A stretch of DNA of 64,000 bases from Croceitalea marina (GCF_042684265.1 NZ_JBHULB010000001.1:27633-91632); one strand, 5' to 3'; counted from the first letter of the stretch, positions 7,426-16,222 are shown. The notes: generated from the sequence alone by a model not told the origin. Program-made: numbers and translations.

Positions 7426-8784
7426 ATGTCAAAATTTGAATTGAAATTACCGCAAATGGGAGAGAGTGTTGCAGAAGCAACGCTAACTACTTGGCTCAAA
7501 GAAGTTGGTGACACCATCGAAATGGATGAAGCTATTTTTGAGATTGCAACCGATAAGGTGGACTCTGAAGTACCTAGTGAAGTAGAGGGAACTTTAGTTG
7601 AAAAACGGTTCGAGGTTGATGATGTAATTAAGGTAGGTGAAGTGGTTGCCGTTATTGAAGTTGAAGGAGATGCACCAAATGTCGAAGTTGAAAGTCCTGC
7701 TGAGAAAGAGGTAGAGATTGATGCTGAAGAGCCAGTAGCACAAATTCAACAACAAGTTTTTGCAGCAAGAGAAACTGTTGCGACAGCTGTTCAAGATTTC
7801 TCAAGTTCAGAACGTTTTTATTCTCCTCTTGTAAAGAATATTGCTAAAGAAGAAGGTATATCCGTGGCGGAATTGGATACAATTCCTGGTACTGGAAAGG
7901 AAGGACGCGTAACCAAAAACGATATTCTAGCATTTATTGAAAATAGGGGTTCCAATGGTAGCACTCCTGCTGTAGAACAGAAAGAGGAAGCTCCAAGGGT
8001 AGTTGAAGTAAAAGAAACTCCAAAAACTGCTCCGGTGGCTAGTCCTCCAAAAACAAGTACGGTACAAGTTTCAGGTGGAGATGAAATCATACCATTATCT
8101 CGAATGGGCAAATTGATAGCTCATCATATGGTAGAAAGTGTATCTACTTCTGCCCATGTTCAAAGCTTTATTGAGGTAGATGTCACCAATGTGGTTAATT
8201 GGAGAAATAAAGTCAAAAAGGCCTTTGAGGAACGTGAGGGTGAAAAATTGACCTTTACACCAATTTTTATGGAAGCCGTTGCTGTGGCCATAAAGAAGTT
8301 TCCGTTAATCAATGTTTCATTGGATGGCGACAATGTCATCAAGAAGAAGAACATCAATCTAGGTATGGCAGCAGCTCTGCCCGATGGTAATCTAATTGTT
8401 CCTGTAATCAAAAATGCAGACCAATTGAATTTAGTGGGCATGGCCAAAACAATAAACGATTTGGCGAATCGTGCTAGAAACAATGCCCTTAAACCTGATG
8501 AGATTAAAGATGGTACGTATACGGTAACAAACGTAGGTACTTTTGGTAGTGTTTTTGGTACTCCAATAATCAATCAACCTCAAGTAGGTATATTGGCTTT
8601 AGGTGCTATTCGTAAGATGCCATCTGTAATTGAAACTCCCGAAGGTGATTTTATAGGGGTGCGCAGTAAAATGTTTTTGTCGCACAGTTATGACCATCGA
8701 GTGGTAAATGGTGCCTTGGGCGGTATGTTTATTAAAACAGTGGCCGATTACCTTGAGTCATGGGATGTGAATCGCGAGATTTAG
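7426..8784 (+). CDS. 2-oxo acid dehydrogenase E2 (dihydrolipoamide acyltransferase)
   Basis: A 452-residue E2 core of a 2-oxo acid dehydrogenase complex, transferring acyl groups from lipoate to CoA. One lipoyl domain lies at residues 1-77, with the lipoylated Lys44 in ATDKVDSE. A Pro/Ala/Glu-rich linker follows, then the E1/E3-binding domain at about 132-170 (SPLVKNIAKEEGISVAELD, GKEGRVTKNDIL), a second linker, and the catalytic domain from about 220. The active-site motif reads DHRVVNG (His424), with Asn428 where most E2s have Asp. No E1 or E3 gene is adjacent, so branched-chain versus 2-oxoglutarate or pyruvate specificity is uncertain; the single lipoyl domain and architecture most resemble branched-chain E2. 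Confidence 0.92.
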   Translation: MSKFELKLPQMGESVAEATLTTWLKEVGDTIEMDEAIFEIATDKVDSEVPSEVEGTLVEKRFEVDDVIKVGEVVAVIEVEGDAPNVEVESPAEKEVEIDAEEPVAQIQQQVFAARETVATAVQDFSSSERFYSPLVKNIAKEEGISVAELDTIPGTGKEGRVTKNDILAFIENRGSNGSTPAVEQKEEAPRVVEVKETPKTAPVASPPKTSTVQVSGGDEIIPLSRMGKLIAHHMVESVSTSAHVQSFIEVDVTNVVNWRNKVKKAFEEREGEKLTFTPIFMEAVAVAIKKFPLINVSLDGDNVIKKKNINLGMAAALPDGNLIVPVIKNADQLNLVGMAKTINDLANRARNNALKPDEIKDGTYTVTNVGTFGSVFGTPIINQPQVGILALGAIRKMPSVIETPEGDFIGVRSKMFLSHSYDHRVVNGALGGMFIKTVADYLESWDVNREI

Positions 8785-8851
8785 AAACGTTGCTCCATAC
8801 TGATTCGAACTAAATTTTATTGCATCTACTAGGTGACTTTTATTGAAGACC

Positions 8852-8859
8852 TATCTTTG
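8852..8859 (+). promoter_or_regulatory. -7 promoter element of the exonuclease gene
   Basis: TATCTTTG, an exact TAnnTTTG match, 19 nt before the ATG at 8879. It supports that start and a very short leader. No convincing -33 element is visible. Confidence 0.5.
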
Positions 8860-8878
8860 TGGAAAATGATATTCCAAA

Positions 8879-9655
8879 ATGCAATTAAACTTAACGAAAC
8901 CTATCTGCTTTTTCGATTTAGAAACTACAGGGGTCAATGTAGCCAAAGATAGAATAGTAGAAATTTCCATTCTTAAGGTTTTTCCTAACGGAAATAAGGA
9001 AAGCAAGACATGGTTGGTTAATCCAGAGATGGATATTCCTCCTGCGGTTGTTGCAGTTCATGGTATCTCAAACGAAAAGGTGGTCAACGAACCAACTTTT
9101 AAAGAATTATCAAAAGAAATCTATACCATGGTTAAGGATAGTGACCTAGCGGGTTTCAATTCTGATCGTTTTGATATTCCTTTATTGGCTGAAGAAATGC
9201 TTAGGGCAGAGGTAGATTTTGATATGAAGCATATGGTTTCAGTTGATGTGCAGACCATATTCCATAAAATGGAGAAGCGAACATTAGGTGCGGCTTACAA
9301 GTTTTATTGCGATAAAGATTTGGAAGATGCCCATAGTGCAGAAGCAGATACCATGGCGACTTATGAAGTACTGCTATCGCAACTAGACCGCTACCCAGAT
9401 CTGGAAAATAATGTTAAGAAACTCTCTGAATTCACTACGCGCAAACAATCATTAGATTTTGCTGGTTTTATAGGGGTTGATGAAAACGACAATCCGACTT
9501 TTGCCTTTGGTAAGCACAAGGGCAAAACAGTAGATGAGGTATTGGAGAAAGAGCCGGGTTATTTTGGTTGGATCCTGAATGCCGATTTTCCGCTTTATAC
9601 TAAAAAAGTGCTAACGCAATTGAAGTTGAGCAAGCTAAATAATAAGTTGACTTAA
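8879..9655 (+). CDS. DnaQ-like 3'-5' exonuclease with C-terminal DUF3820-like segment
   Basis: A 258-residue protein. Residues about 8-180 form a DEDDh exonuclease of the DnaQ/epsilon family: ExoI FDLETTG, ExoII around LAGFNSDRFDIPLL, ExoIII with AHSAEADTMAT, where the His and Asp are catalytic. Residues about 205-250 (FAFGKHKGKTVDEVLEKEPG then YFGWILNADFP) resemble the DUF3820 family found in nuclease-like proteins. It may serve in proofreading or repair; a DNA polymerase partner is not nearby. Its stop overlaps the start of the next gene (TAATG), so the two are translationally coupled. Confidence 0.88.
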   Translation: MQLNLTKPICFFDLETTGVNVAKDRIVEISILKVFPNGNKESKTWLVNPEMDIPPAVVAVHGISNEKVVNEPTFKELSKEIYTMVKDSDLAGFNSDRFDIPLLAEEMLRAEVDFDMKHMVSVDVQTIFHKMEKRTLGAAYKFYCDKDLEDAHSAEADTMATYEVLLSQLDRYPDLENNVKKLSEFTTRKQSLDFAGFIGVDENDNPTFAFGKHKGKTVDEVLEKEPGYFGWILNADFPLYTKKVLTQLKLSKLNNKLT

Positions 9656-10563
9656 TGCGATTGACATTTTTATTCTTGTTTTTTTCGGTATTCTGCTTCT
9701 CACAGAATATTGATTTTGATGGTAGGGTTGTAGATGCTAAGACCAATGAACCTATACCATATGTAAACATTAGTTTTTTAAACACCTTAACAGGAACATC
9801 TACTACAGAGGAAGGAAAATACGCTTTGGAAATCCCCAAAGAATATCTAGAGAAAAAGATACACGTTTCTTCATTAGGTTATAAAGACACCATTTTATTA
9901 GCACAACGGCTATATGATAAAAAACTTCTTAAAATGGTAGAGGCTACTTTTGAGTTGGAAGAAGTTGTAGTTGCCAAAAACTTGGGAGAAGCACAGGTAC
10001 TTAACCCTATTTCAAGTTATAGCATTACTAGTGGATTCGATTCTTCTTCCACACCTTGGGTTTTGGCACTTTACTTTCCTAATATCGGGGCAAGTAAAAA
10101 ATATCTGGAGACGGTTACGGTATTTTTTAGGGAGAAAAATGAATTTACCAGAGAACGTGCTAAATTTAGGTTACGTTTATACAGTGTAAACCCACATACT
10201 AAAAAACCGGAAAGGGATTTGGTGCAAAAGAGCATCATTCTTGAATCACTGAAATCTTATGATTATACTTCTATTGATGTATCATCCTTAAAAATAAAAG
10301 TCCCCAAAGAAGGTATCTATATTGGTTTAGAATGGCTTTTTATACCCTACAATTGGTATAATAAAGATGAAAAAGACCAACTTACCAACAAACAGCGCTT
10401 AGAGGACCGTTTTGCGCCGACTTTTGGAGGAATGTACACCAAGAATCAAAACTTTAAAGTGATGATTTACGGAATGGGTGAATGGCAAGACTTTAAGGTA
10501 AAATCAAAGAACAATACAGAAAACTTTATTCCGGCAATAAGTATCAAAGTCGCTAAAGAATAG
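9655..10563 (+). CDS. Secreted carboxypeptidase-regulatory-like domain protein
   Basis: A 302-residue exported protein. The signal peptide MRLTFLFLFFSVFCFSQ is followed by a carboxypeptidase D regulatory-like (beta-sandwich) domain at about 20-100, seen in FDGRVVDAKTNEPIPYVNIS, then TSTTEEGKYALEIP and VSSLGYKDTIL. This is the same plug-like domain that starts many TonB-dependent receptors, but no beta-barrel follows; the remaining 190 residues are unrecognised. The Bacteroidetes family is periplasmic or surface exposed. It overlaps the exonuclease gene by one base. Confidence 0.8.
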   Translation: MRLTFLFLFFSVFCFSQNIDFDGRVVDAKTNEPIPYVNISFLNTLTGTSTTEEGKYALEIPKEYLEKKIHVSSLGYKDTILLAQRLYDKKLLKMVEATFELEEVVVAKNLGEAQVLNPISSYSITSGFDSSSTPWVLALYFPNIGASKKYLETVTVFFREKNEFTRERAKFRLRLYSVNPHTKKPERDLVQKSIILESLKSYDYTSIDVSSLKIKVPKEGIYIGLEWLFIPYNWYNKDEKDQLTNKQRLEDRFAPTFGGMYTKNQNFKVMIYGMGEWQDFKVKSKNNTENFIPAISIKVAKE

Positions 10564-10585
10564 ACGTAACAATAACGTGTAGCAA

Positions 10586-11197
10586 ATGAAACTAATTTGT
10601 ATCGGCAGAAACTATGCTGCCCACATTGATGAATTGAAGAATGAAAGGCCAACAGAACCGGTTGTTTTTATAAAACCCGATTCGGCCATTTTGCCCAAGG
10701 GGCAAGATTTTTATATTCCTGAATTTTCGAATGAAATACACTATGAAGTTGAGGTACTTGTGAAGATTAAAAAAGTCGGGAAACACATCGATGAAAAATT
10801 TGCCCATAAATACTATGACGAAATAAGTTTGGGTATAGATTTTACTGCTCGCGATCTACAATCTGAGTTAAAAGCTAAAGGTTTGCCCTGGGAAAAAGCG
10901 AAAGGATTTGATGGCGCCGCAGTGGTTGGTAAGTGGATTGACAAAAAAAAGTACGAAAATTTAGACAAATTAAGGTTTTCCTTGTTAAAAAATAAGGAAA
11001 TCGTACAAAAAGGTGATACTAGCTTGATGTTGTGGAAGATAGACGCTTTAATTGCTCATGTATCTACCTATTTTATGCTGAAAAAGGGCGATATTATCTA
11101 TACTGGCACTCCGGCCGGTGTTGGTAAAGTTGTAGCAAATGACTACCTTGAAGGAAGAATTGAAGAAGAGAATTTTTTTGCAATCAATGTTCGCTAA
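10586..11197 (+). CDS. Fumarylacetoacetate hydrolase (FAH) family protein
   Basis: A 203-residue single-domain FAH-fold enzyme, starting MKLICIGRNYAAHIDELKN. Metal ligands characteristic of the fold are visible in IHYEVEVLVKI (Glu pair) and GIDFTARDLQ (Asp), and the C-terminal GDIIYTGTPAGVGKV is conserved in the family. Members act as hydrolases, isomerases or oxaloacetate decarboxylases on 2-oxo compounds; this short form cannot be assigned a substrate. Its stop overlaps the Hpt gene start (TAATG), a coupling that appears genomic rather than functional. Confidence 0.9.
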   Translation: MKLICIGRNYAAHIDELKNERPTEPVVFIKPDSAILPKGQDFYIPEFSNEIHYEVEVLVKIKKVGKHIDEKFAHKYYDEISLGIDFTARDLQSELKAKGLPWEKAKGFDGAAVVGKWIDKKKYENLDKLRFSLLKNKEIVQKGDTSLMLWKIDALIAHVSTYFMLKKGDIIYTGTPAGVGKVVANDYLEGRIEEENFFAINVR

Positions 11198-11535
11198 TGA
11201 TATATAGTCTAGATAAAATAAATGAGATGGCCGAGGGGGATCAAGATTTTGTGATTTCCGTAGTGACCGTTTTTTTAGAAGAGGTCCCAGAAGATCTTCA
11301 AAATTTAGAAAAGGCTATCGAAGAAAGAAATTTCGAGCAGGTCTATAAGATGGCTCATAAAATAAAGCCAAATGTGGATCTTTTGGGTATGGAACAGACG
11401 CGTGCTACCGCTTTGGAAATTGAAACATTAGGTAAAAGTGAAGACAATTTGGCAATCATAGAAGAAAAGTTCCCTTTACTGAAGAAAGATGTGGAACAGG
11501 TCGTTGCCGAACTTCATAAAGACTTCCAGGTATAA
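11197..11535 (+). CDS. Stand-alone Hpt (histidine phosphotransfer) domain protein
   Basis: A 112-residue four-helix Hpt protein, with the phospho-acceptor His54 in KMAHKIKPNVDLLGM, the flavobacterial version of the AHTLKGSA motif. Such proteins relay phosphate between hybrid kinases and response regulators. No kinase is adjacent; it follows the FAH gene with a one-base overlap, so they share transcription. The partner must be elsewhere in the genome. Confidence 0.85.
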   Translation: MIYSLDKINEMAEGDQDFVISVVTVFLEEVPEDLQNLEKAIEERNFEQVYKMAHKIKPNVDLLGMEQTRATALEIETLGKSEDNLAIIEEKFPLLKKDVEQVVAELHKDFQV

Positions 11536-11569
11536 CACGATAATTCATTTACCAAACTCCCTTTTTAGT

Positions 11570-11577
11570 TACTTTTG
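11570..11577 (+). promoter_or_regulatory. -7 promoter element of cinA
   Basis: TACTTTTG, an exact TAnnTTTG match, 42 nt before the preferred cinA start at 11620. Confidence 0.45.
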
Positions 11578-11619
11578 CTGCTGAGTATCTTGAAGCGTTT
11601 TCAAGCTTAAATGCGTTAT

Positions 11620-12867
11620 ATGCAAGCAGAAATAATAACGATTGGTGATGAAATTCTTATCGGACAAATAGTTGACTCAAATTCAGCATTTATTGCTAAA
11701 GAGCTCAATAAAATAGGAGTCTCTGTATATCAAATTACATCCATACAAGATGATAGGCAACATATTTTGCAGGCTTTTGCTGAAGCGAATACGCGCTCAC
11801 AAGTCGTAATAGTCACAGGTGGTTTAGGCCCGACAAAAGATGATATTACCAAGCACACCCTATGCGAGTATTTCGAAGACAACCTTGTACAAAATAAAAA
11901 GGTCTTAGAACATATAGAAACGTTGTTTGCCAAATACATTTCCACCCCAATTTCTGATTTAAATAGGCAACAGGCATTGGTGCCGACCAAGGCAGATGTA
12001 CTAAAAAATGAATTTGGTACCGCCCCCGGACTTTGGATGGAAAAGGATGGGACTTCTTTTGTTTCGTTACCTGGTGTTCCCTTTGAGATGAAAAATATCA
12101 TCAAATCGGCAATTTTACCACGAATTATTTCGCAATACGAACGTCCACATATTGTGCACAAAACGATTATGACTTACGGTCTTGGAGAAAGTGCGATCGC
12201 TGAAAAAATTGAGAATTGGGAAAATAACCTTCCCGAAGCGATAAAGCTTGCCTATTTACCCAGTTTGGGTAGAGTAAGACTTCGTTTATCCGGTAAGAGC
12301 AAGAATAAAAAAACGCTGGAAGAGCTCATCCAGTCCGAAGCAAAAAAGCTCTATCCATTAATTGGTGACATTATTTACGGAGAGGAAGAAGATGAAAGTA
12401 TAGAAGCCAGCATTGCCAATATGTTAACGGAAAAGGGAATGACATTGGCTACAGCAGAAAGTTTTACCGGAGGCAAAATTGCGGAGCAAATAACGGCACT
12501 TCCGGGGGCATCAAAATATTATAAGGGTACGGTAGTAAGTTACGCCACAGAGACAAAAATCAACCTTCTCGGAGTAGATGCAAACCTTGTGGATAAATAT
12601 TCTGTAGTTAGTGAAGAAGTTGCGGTCGCTATGGCCCGCAATGCAAAACAACTGCTAGGTACAGATTTCGCGATAGCCACTACGGGAAATGCAGGCCCGA
12701 CCAAAGGAGACTCTGAAGAACCGGTCGGTACGGTATTTATTGCCATAAGTTCCCCTGAGCGCAGTTTTGCCCAAAAATTTACCATGGGAAATCATCGGGA
12801 AATAATCGTTCAAAAGTCTGTAAATAAAGCTTTTGAATTATTACAGAAAGAAATTCTAAATTTCTGA
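11620..12867 (+). CDS. cinA: CinA-like protein: molybdopterin-binding plus NMN amidohydrolase domains
   Basis: A 415-residue two-domain protein. The N-terminal COG1058 domain opens MQAEIITIGDEILIGQIVD and contains VIVTGGLGPTKDDIT; it is related to molybdopterin-binding domains and in characterised enzymes hydrolyses ADP-ribose-type pyrophosphates. The C-terminal amidohydrolase domain begins near residue 255 (MTLATAESFTGGKIAEQIT) and converts nicotinamide mononucleotide to nicotinate mononucleotide in pyridine nucleotide recycling. An ATG 9 nt upstream (11611) is possible, but the family starts at MQAEI. It has its own promoter. Confidence 0.94.
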   Translation: MQAEIITIGDEILIGQIVDSNSAFIAKELNKIGVSVYQITSIQDDRQHILQAFAEANTRSQVVIVTGGLGPTKDDITKHTLCEYFEDNLVQNKKVLEHIETLFAKYISTPISDLNRQQALVPTKADVLKNEFGTAPGLWMEKDGTSFVSLPGVPFEMKNIIKSAILPRIISQYERPHIVHKTIMTYGLGESAIAEKIENWENNLPEAIKLAYLPSLGRVRLRLSGKSKNKKTLEELIQSEAKKLYPLIGDIIYGEEEDESIEASIANMLTEKGMTLATAESFTGGKIAEQITALPGASKYYKGTVVSYATETKINLLGVDANLVDKYSVVSEEVAVAMARNAKQLLGTDFAIATTGNAGPTKGDSEEPVGTVFIAISSPERSFAQKFTMGNHREIIVQKSVNKAFELLQKEILNF

Positions 12868-12875
12868 ACTTTAAT

Positions 12876-12906
12876 TTTGTGTGTCTAAGAGAAATAACTA
12901 AATTTG
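12876..12906 (+). promoter_or_regulatory. Consensus Bacteroidetes promoter of the rpmB operon
   Basis: TTTG (12876-12879), exactly 19 nt, then TAAATTTG (12899-12906): a full match to the Bacteroidetes primary sigma consensus. It lies 33 nt before rpmB, as expected for a highly expressed ribosomal protein operon. Confidence 0.85.
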
Positions 12907-12939
12907 CAGCCTCAATAAAATCACTCAAAAGTTAGGCAG

Positions 12940-13176
12940 ATGTCCAAAATTTGTGAAGTTACAGGTAAAAAGGTGATGTTTGGTAATAATGTTTCCTTCT
13001 CCATCAATAAAACGAAGAGAAGATTTGACGTTAATATCTCTAAGAAGAAATTCTATATCCCTGAAGAAGATAAGTGGGTAACGCTTAATGTTTCCTCAAA
13101 AGGAATCAAAATAATTAACAAAAAAGGTATTCATGCTGCTTTAAAAGATGCAAGAGCCAAAGGTTTTGTTAAGTAA
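12940..13176 (+). CDS. rpmB: 50S ribosomal protein L28
   Basis: A 78-residue ribosomal protein beginning MSKICEVTGKKVMFGNNVS, the conserved L28 N-terminus, with KTKRRFDVNISKKKF in the middle. It is a structural component of the large subunit. It is first in a three-gene operon (rpmB-rpmG-DUF4295) behind a consensus promoter. Confidence 0.97.
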   Translation: MSKICEVTGKKVMFGNNVSFSINKTKRRFDVNISKKKFYIPEEDKWVTLNVSSKGIKIINKKGIHAALKDARAKGFVK

Positions 13177-13189
13177 AAAGTATTAGAAA

Positions 13190-13372
13190 ATGGCAAAGAA
13201 AGGCAACAGAGTTCAAGTTATATTAGAATGTACAGAGCACAAAGAGTCAGGCATGGCAGGTACTTCTAGATACATAACTACGAAGAATAAAAAGAACACG
13301 CCAGATAGATTGGAGATTAAAAAATTCAATCCTATTCTTAAGCGTATGACCGTTCATAAAGAAATTAAGTAA
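13190..13372 (+). CDS. rpmG: 50S ribosomal protein L33
   Basis: A 60-residue L33 protein, MAKKGNRVQVILECTEHKES, with RYITTKNKKNTPDRLEIKKF and the typical LKRMTVHKEIK end. The zinc-ribbon cysteines found in the C+ form are absent except Cys14, so this is the zinc-independent C- type. It follows rpmB by 13 nt. Confidence 0.97.
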   Translation: MAKKGNRVQVILECTEHKESGMAGTSRYITTKNKKNTPDRLEIKKFNPILKRMTVHKEIK

Positions 13373-13409
13373 GGTTTCTGTTTTTATAGAAACGTAAAGT
13401 ACAATACCC

Positions 13410-13562
13410 ATGGCAAAGAAGACAGTAGCAACACTACAGGGAAGTTCAAAAAGATTGACAAAAGCTATCAAAATGGTAAAGTCTCCGAAGACTGGGGCCT
13501 ATACTTTTGTAGAATCTGTAATGTCACCAGAATTGGTAAACGATTGGTTGTCTAAACAATAG
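13410..13562 (+). CDS. DUF4295 small basic protein
   Basis: A 50-residue protein starting at the ATG at 13410: MAKKTVATLQGSSKRLTKAI, then MVKSPKTGAYTFVESVM and ending DWLSKQ. It matches the DUF4295 family, which in Bacteroidetes occurs right after rpmG. Basic charge and position suggest a phylum-specific ribosome-associated protein, but no function is proven. It is the last gene of the rpmB operon and is followed by a strong terminator. Confidence 0.88.
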   Translation: MAKKTVATLQGSSKRLTKAIKMVKSPKTGAYTFVESVMSPELVNDWLSKQ

Positions 13563-13587
13563 TCAAACAATATTAAAATACATAGGA

Positions 13588-13611
13588 GCCACTCTACGGA
13601 GTGGCTTTTTT
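13588..13611 (+). terminator. Terminator of the rpmB-rpmG-DUF4295 operon
   Basis: Stem GCCACTC (13588-13594) and GAGTGGC (13599-13605) with a TACG tetraloop, followed directly by six T residues. Confidence 0.9.
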
Positions 13612-13637
13612 AGTTTATAAAACTCACGGTACTTTCC

Positions 13638-13645
13638 TATCTTTG
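13638..13645 (+). promoter_or_regulatory. -7 promoter element of ftsY
   Basis: TATCTTTG, an exact TAnnTTTG match, 19 nt before the ftsY ATG; a weak -33-like TTTA lies 21 nt upstream at 13613-13616. Confidence 0.5.
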
Positions 13646-13664
13646 AATTTCAACCAAACACATC

Positions 13665-14621
13665 ATGAGTCTGTTTAAAAATATATTCTCCAAAGACAAA
13701 AAAGAAACGCTGGATAAAGGCTTAGAAAAGACCAAGACCAGCTTTTTTGGCAAGCTGAGCAAGGCAGTTGCCGGAAAGTCAAAGGTAGATGACGAAGTGC
13801 TTGATAACCTTGAAGAAGTTTTGGTAACCTCTGATGTTGGTGTAAACACCACCCTTAAAATTATTGAGCGCATTGAAGAACGTGTCTCTAGGGATAAATA
13901 CATGGGTACTGAAGAATTGAACAAGATTCTTCGTGAAGAAATCGCAGGATTGCTTTCTGAAACCCATGTTGGTGAGGATACTGATTTTACTTTACCCAAA
14001 ACGCATAAGCCACACGTAATCATGGTGGTCGGTGTAAATGGAGTAGGCAAAACAACTACTATCGGTAAGTTGGCCAATCAATTTAAAAACAAAGGTCTAA
14101 AAGTCGTATTAGGTGCCGGTGATACCTTTAGGGCAGCCGCAATCGACCAATTAGAAGTCTGGGCAAATCGAGTCGATGTGCCCATAATAAAACAGAAAAT
14201 GGGCAGCGACCCTGCCTCTGTAGCATTTGACACACTAAATTCTGCGGTTGCAGATGACGCCGATGTTGTACTTATTGATACCGCTGGCCGACTACACAAT
14301 AAAATAAACCTGATGAATGAACTCTCTAAGGTAAAACGGGTTATGCAAAAGGTAGTACCAGATGCTCCACATGAGGTTTTATTGGTTTTAGATGGTTCTA
14401 CTGGTCAAAATGCTTTTGAGCAGGCCAAGCAGTTTACAAAGGCTACGGAGGTCTCTTCATTGGCCGTTACCAAATTAGATGGTACTGCCAAAGGTGGCGT
14501 TGTTATAGGTATCTCGGACCAGTTTCAAATTCCGGTAAAATACATTGGGGTAGGTGAAGGTATTGAAGACTTGCAAGTGTTCAATAAATATGAGTTCGTA
14601 GATTCTTTTTTTAAGCTGTAA
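13665..14621 (+). CDS. ftsY: Signal recognition particle receptor FtsY
   Basis: A 318-residue SRP-receptor GTPase that docks ribosome-SRP complexes to the SecYEG translocon at the inner membrane. An N-terminal basic stretch (MSLFKNIFSKDKKETLDKG) without a long acidic A domain is followed by the NG domain: G1 GVNGVGKTTTIGKLA, DTFRAAA, the G3-like LIDTAGRLHNK, and the G4 TKLDGTAKGG. The short A domain is normal in this phylum. It has its own promoter and a downstream hairpin. Confidence 0.97.
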   Translation: MSLFKNIFSKDKKETLDKGLEKTKTSFFGKLSKAVAGKSKVDDEVLDNLEEVLVTSDVGVNTTLKIIERIEERVSRDKYMGTEELNKILREEIAGLLSETHVGEDTDFTLPKTHKPHVIMVVGVNGVGKTTTIGKLANQFKNKGLKVVLGAGDTFRAAAIDQLEVWANRVDVPIIKQKMGSDPASVAFDTLNSAVADDADVVLIDTAGRLHNKINLMNELSKVKRVMQKVVPDAPHEVLLVLDGSTGQNAFEQAKQFTKATEVSSLAVTKLDGTAKGGVVIGISDQFQIPVKYIGVGEGIEDLQVFNKYEFVDSFFKL

Positions 14622-14660
14622 AATGCAGAACATATGGTTAAAGTTGTGATACCTAGTGGG

Positions 14661-14702
14661 CTACAATAGTCTTCAAGAACTATTTTGTAGGTATAATTTT
14701 TT
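14661..14702 (+). terminator. Terminator after ftsY
   Basis: CTACAATAGT (14661-14670) pairs with ACTATTTTGTAG (14679-14690) with a two-base bulge, followed by GTATAATTTTTT. Confidence 0.55.
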
Positions 14703-14713
14703 AATCGGTATTT

Positions 14714-16198
14714 ATGAATCTGCAAAGAATACTTTTCAGTTTAGGCCTAGTACTTACCTTTTTTTCTTGCAAAGAGAAGCCCAAAGAAGAAACCTCAAGA
14801 CCAAATTTAGTACTTATCATCGCAGATGATATGAATTGGAATGACAGTGGGGCCTATGGAAACCCTGTCATTAGAACTCCAAATATTGATAAGCTGGCAA
14901 AAGAAGGCATGCTTTTTTCCAATGCCTTTTTAAATACAAGCTCATGTAGCCCAAGTAGAACAAGTATTATTTCAGGGAAGTATCCACATAATACAGATGC
15001 AGAACAGTTACATTGGCCTCTACCTGAGGGGCATCGCACCTTCGTCGAAGAATTGAAAAAAGCTGGGTACTGGACCGGTCTGGGCGGTAAGTATCACTTG
15101 GGAGATGCTGTTAAAAATCATTTTGATTCCATTATAGAAGTCGGAACTGCCGGATTTCAATTGGGAGCCGATGGTAAGCAACAAAAGCTAAATGGCGACG
15201 GAAGCGGTTGCGAATCATGGGTTTCATTAGTAAAAGCAAGAAAAGAAGAAACTCCTTTTTTCTTGTGGTTGGCTGCAGTAGACCCTCATAGACCCTATTA
15301 TGAGGGGGTAATTGATGAACCCCACAGTCCTGAAAAGGTTATAGTACCACCTTATTTTCCAGATACTCCAAAAGTCAGAAAAGACTTGGCTTTATACTAT
15401 GATGAAATTTCCAGGATGGATAAATATATTGGTGATGTGGTGGCTGAACTTGATAGACAAGGGGTATCGGAGAACACTATGATTCTATTCATTTCAGATA
15501 ATGGAAGACCTTTTCCACGAGACAAAACTACCTTATATGAAGGTGGTATAAAAACCCCGTGGATCGTAAAATGGCCAAAGAACGTAGTCGCTGGCACTAG
15601 AAATAAAAATTTGGTAAGCGCAATCGATATTGCCCCAACCTTTCTGAAAATGGCGGGACTAGAAGCTTTAGATGAATTTGAAGGTTTGGATTTTTCACCA
15701 ATGCTAAAGAATCTGGATACTGTCGTGCATCAAGAAATCTATGCCGAAGACCATTGGCATGATTATGAAGATTATACAAGGGCCATTCGAACCGATAGTC
15801 TAAAATACATTCGTAATTTTTATCCAGATTTACCAAATACGCCTTCTGCGGACGCTTTTAGAGGACTTACGTATCAAAGTATGCTAGAACAAAAAGATGC
15901 TAACCTCTTAAACGAGGCTCAAATGCGATGTTTTATCGTACCACGTCCTGAAGAGGAACTGTATGATGTCACCAAAGATCCTAATGAACTCAATAATTTA
16001 GCAATGCTTCCAGAATATAAGTCCGCTTTAAACGATTTGAGAAAACGAATGGCCTACATTAGAAAGAAAAGTAAAGATGTATTGCCAAAAACAAGAACTC
16101 CCGATGATTTTGATAGGGAAACCGGTTTACCGACCGATGCCAGAATACGGCCTAGACCTTCTAAGGCAGAGATGTTTAATGCCACTAATAGCAAGTAA
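14714..16198 (+). CDS. Lipoprotein sulfatase (family S1, FGly-type)
   Basis: A 494-residue arylsulfatase-fold enzyme hydrolysing sulfate esters or N-sulfates. The N-terminus carries a lipoprotein signal (FSLGLVLTFFSC, lipidated Cys19), so it is anchored to a membrane and acts in the periplasm or at the surface. Metal-binding IADDMNWND sits at residues 36-44. The modification motif SCSPSRTSIISG places the catalytic Cys78 (converted to formylglycine) with Pro80 and Arg82 in the expected C-x-P-x-R register. LFISDNGRPF gives further active-site residues. Overall it resembles the heparan N-sulfatase-like branch, but no polysaccharide-degradation locus surrounds it, so the substrate is undetermined. 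Maturation needs a formylglycine-generating enzyme or anSME encoded elsewhere. Confidence 0.92.
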   Translation: MNLQRILFSLGLVLTFFSCKEKPKEETSRPNLVLIIADDMNWNDSGAYGNPVIRTPNIDKLAKEGMLFSNAFLNTSSCSPSRTSIISGKYPHNTDAEQLHWPLPEGHRTFVEELKKAGYWTGLGGKYHLGDAVKNHFDSIIEVGTAGFQLGADGKQQKLNGDGSGCESWVSLVKARKEETPFFLWLAAVDPHRPYYEGVIDEPHSPEKVIVPPYFPDTPKVRKDLALYYDEISRMDKYIGDVVAELDRQGVSENTMILFISDNGRPFPRDKTTLYEGGIKTPWIVKWPKNVVAGTRNKNLVSAIDIAPTFLKMAGLEALDEFEGLDFSPMLKNLDTVVHQEIYAEDHWHDYEDYTRAIRTDSLKYIRNFYPDLPNTPSADAFRGLTYQSMLEQKDANLLNEAQMRCFIVPRPEEELYDVTKDPNELNNLAMLPEYKSALNDLRKRMAYIRKKSKDVLPKTRTPDDFDRETGLPTDARIRPRPSKAEMFNATNSK

Positions 16199-16222
16199 GA
16201 AAACTTTAATAAGGTGACATTC

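Noticed and set aside
11730..12161. 143-codon minus-strand ORF inside cinA
   Set aside because: Antisense shadow of a conserved gene; composition follows the cinA codons.
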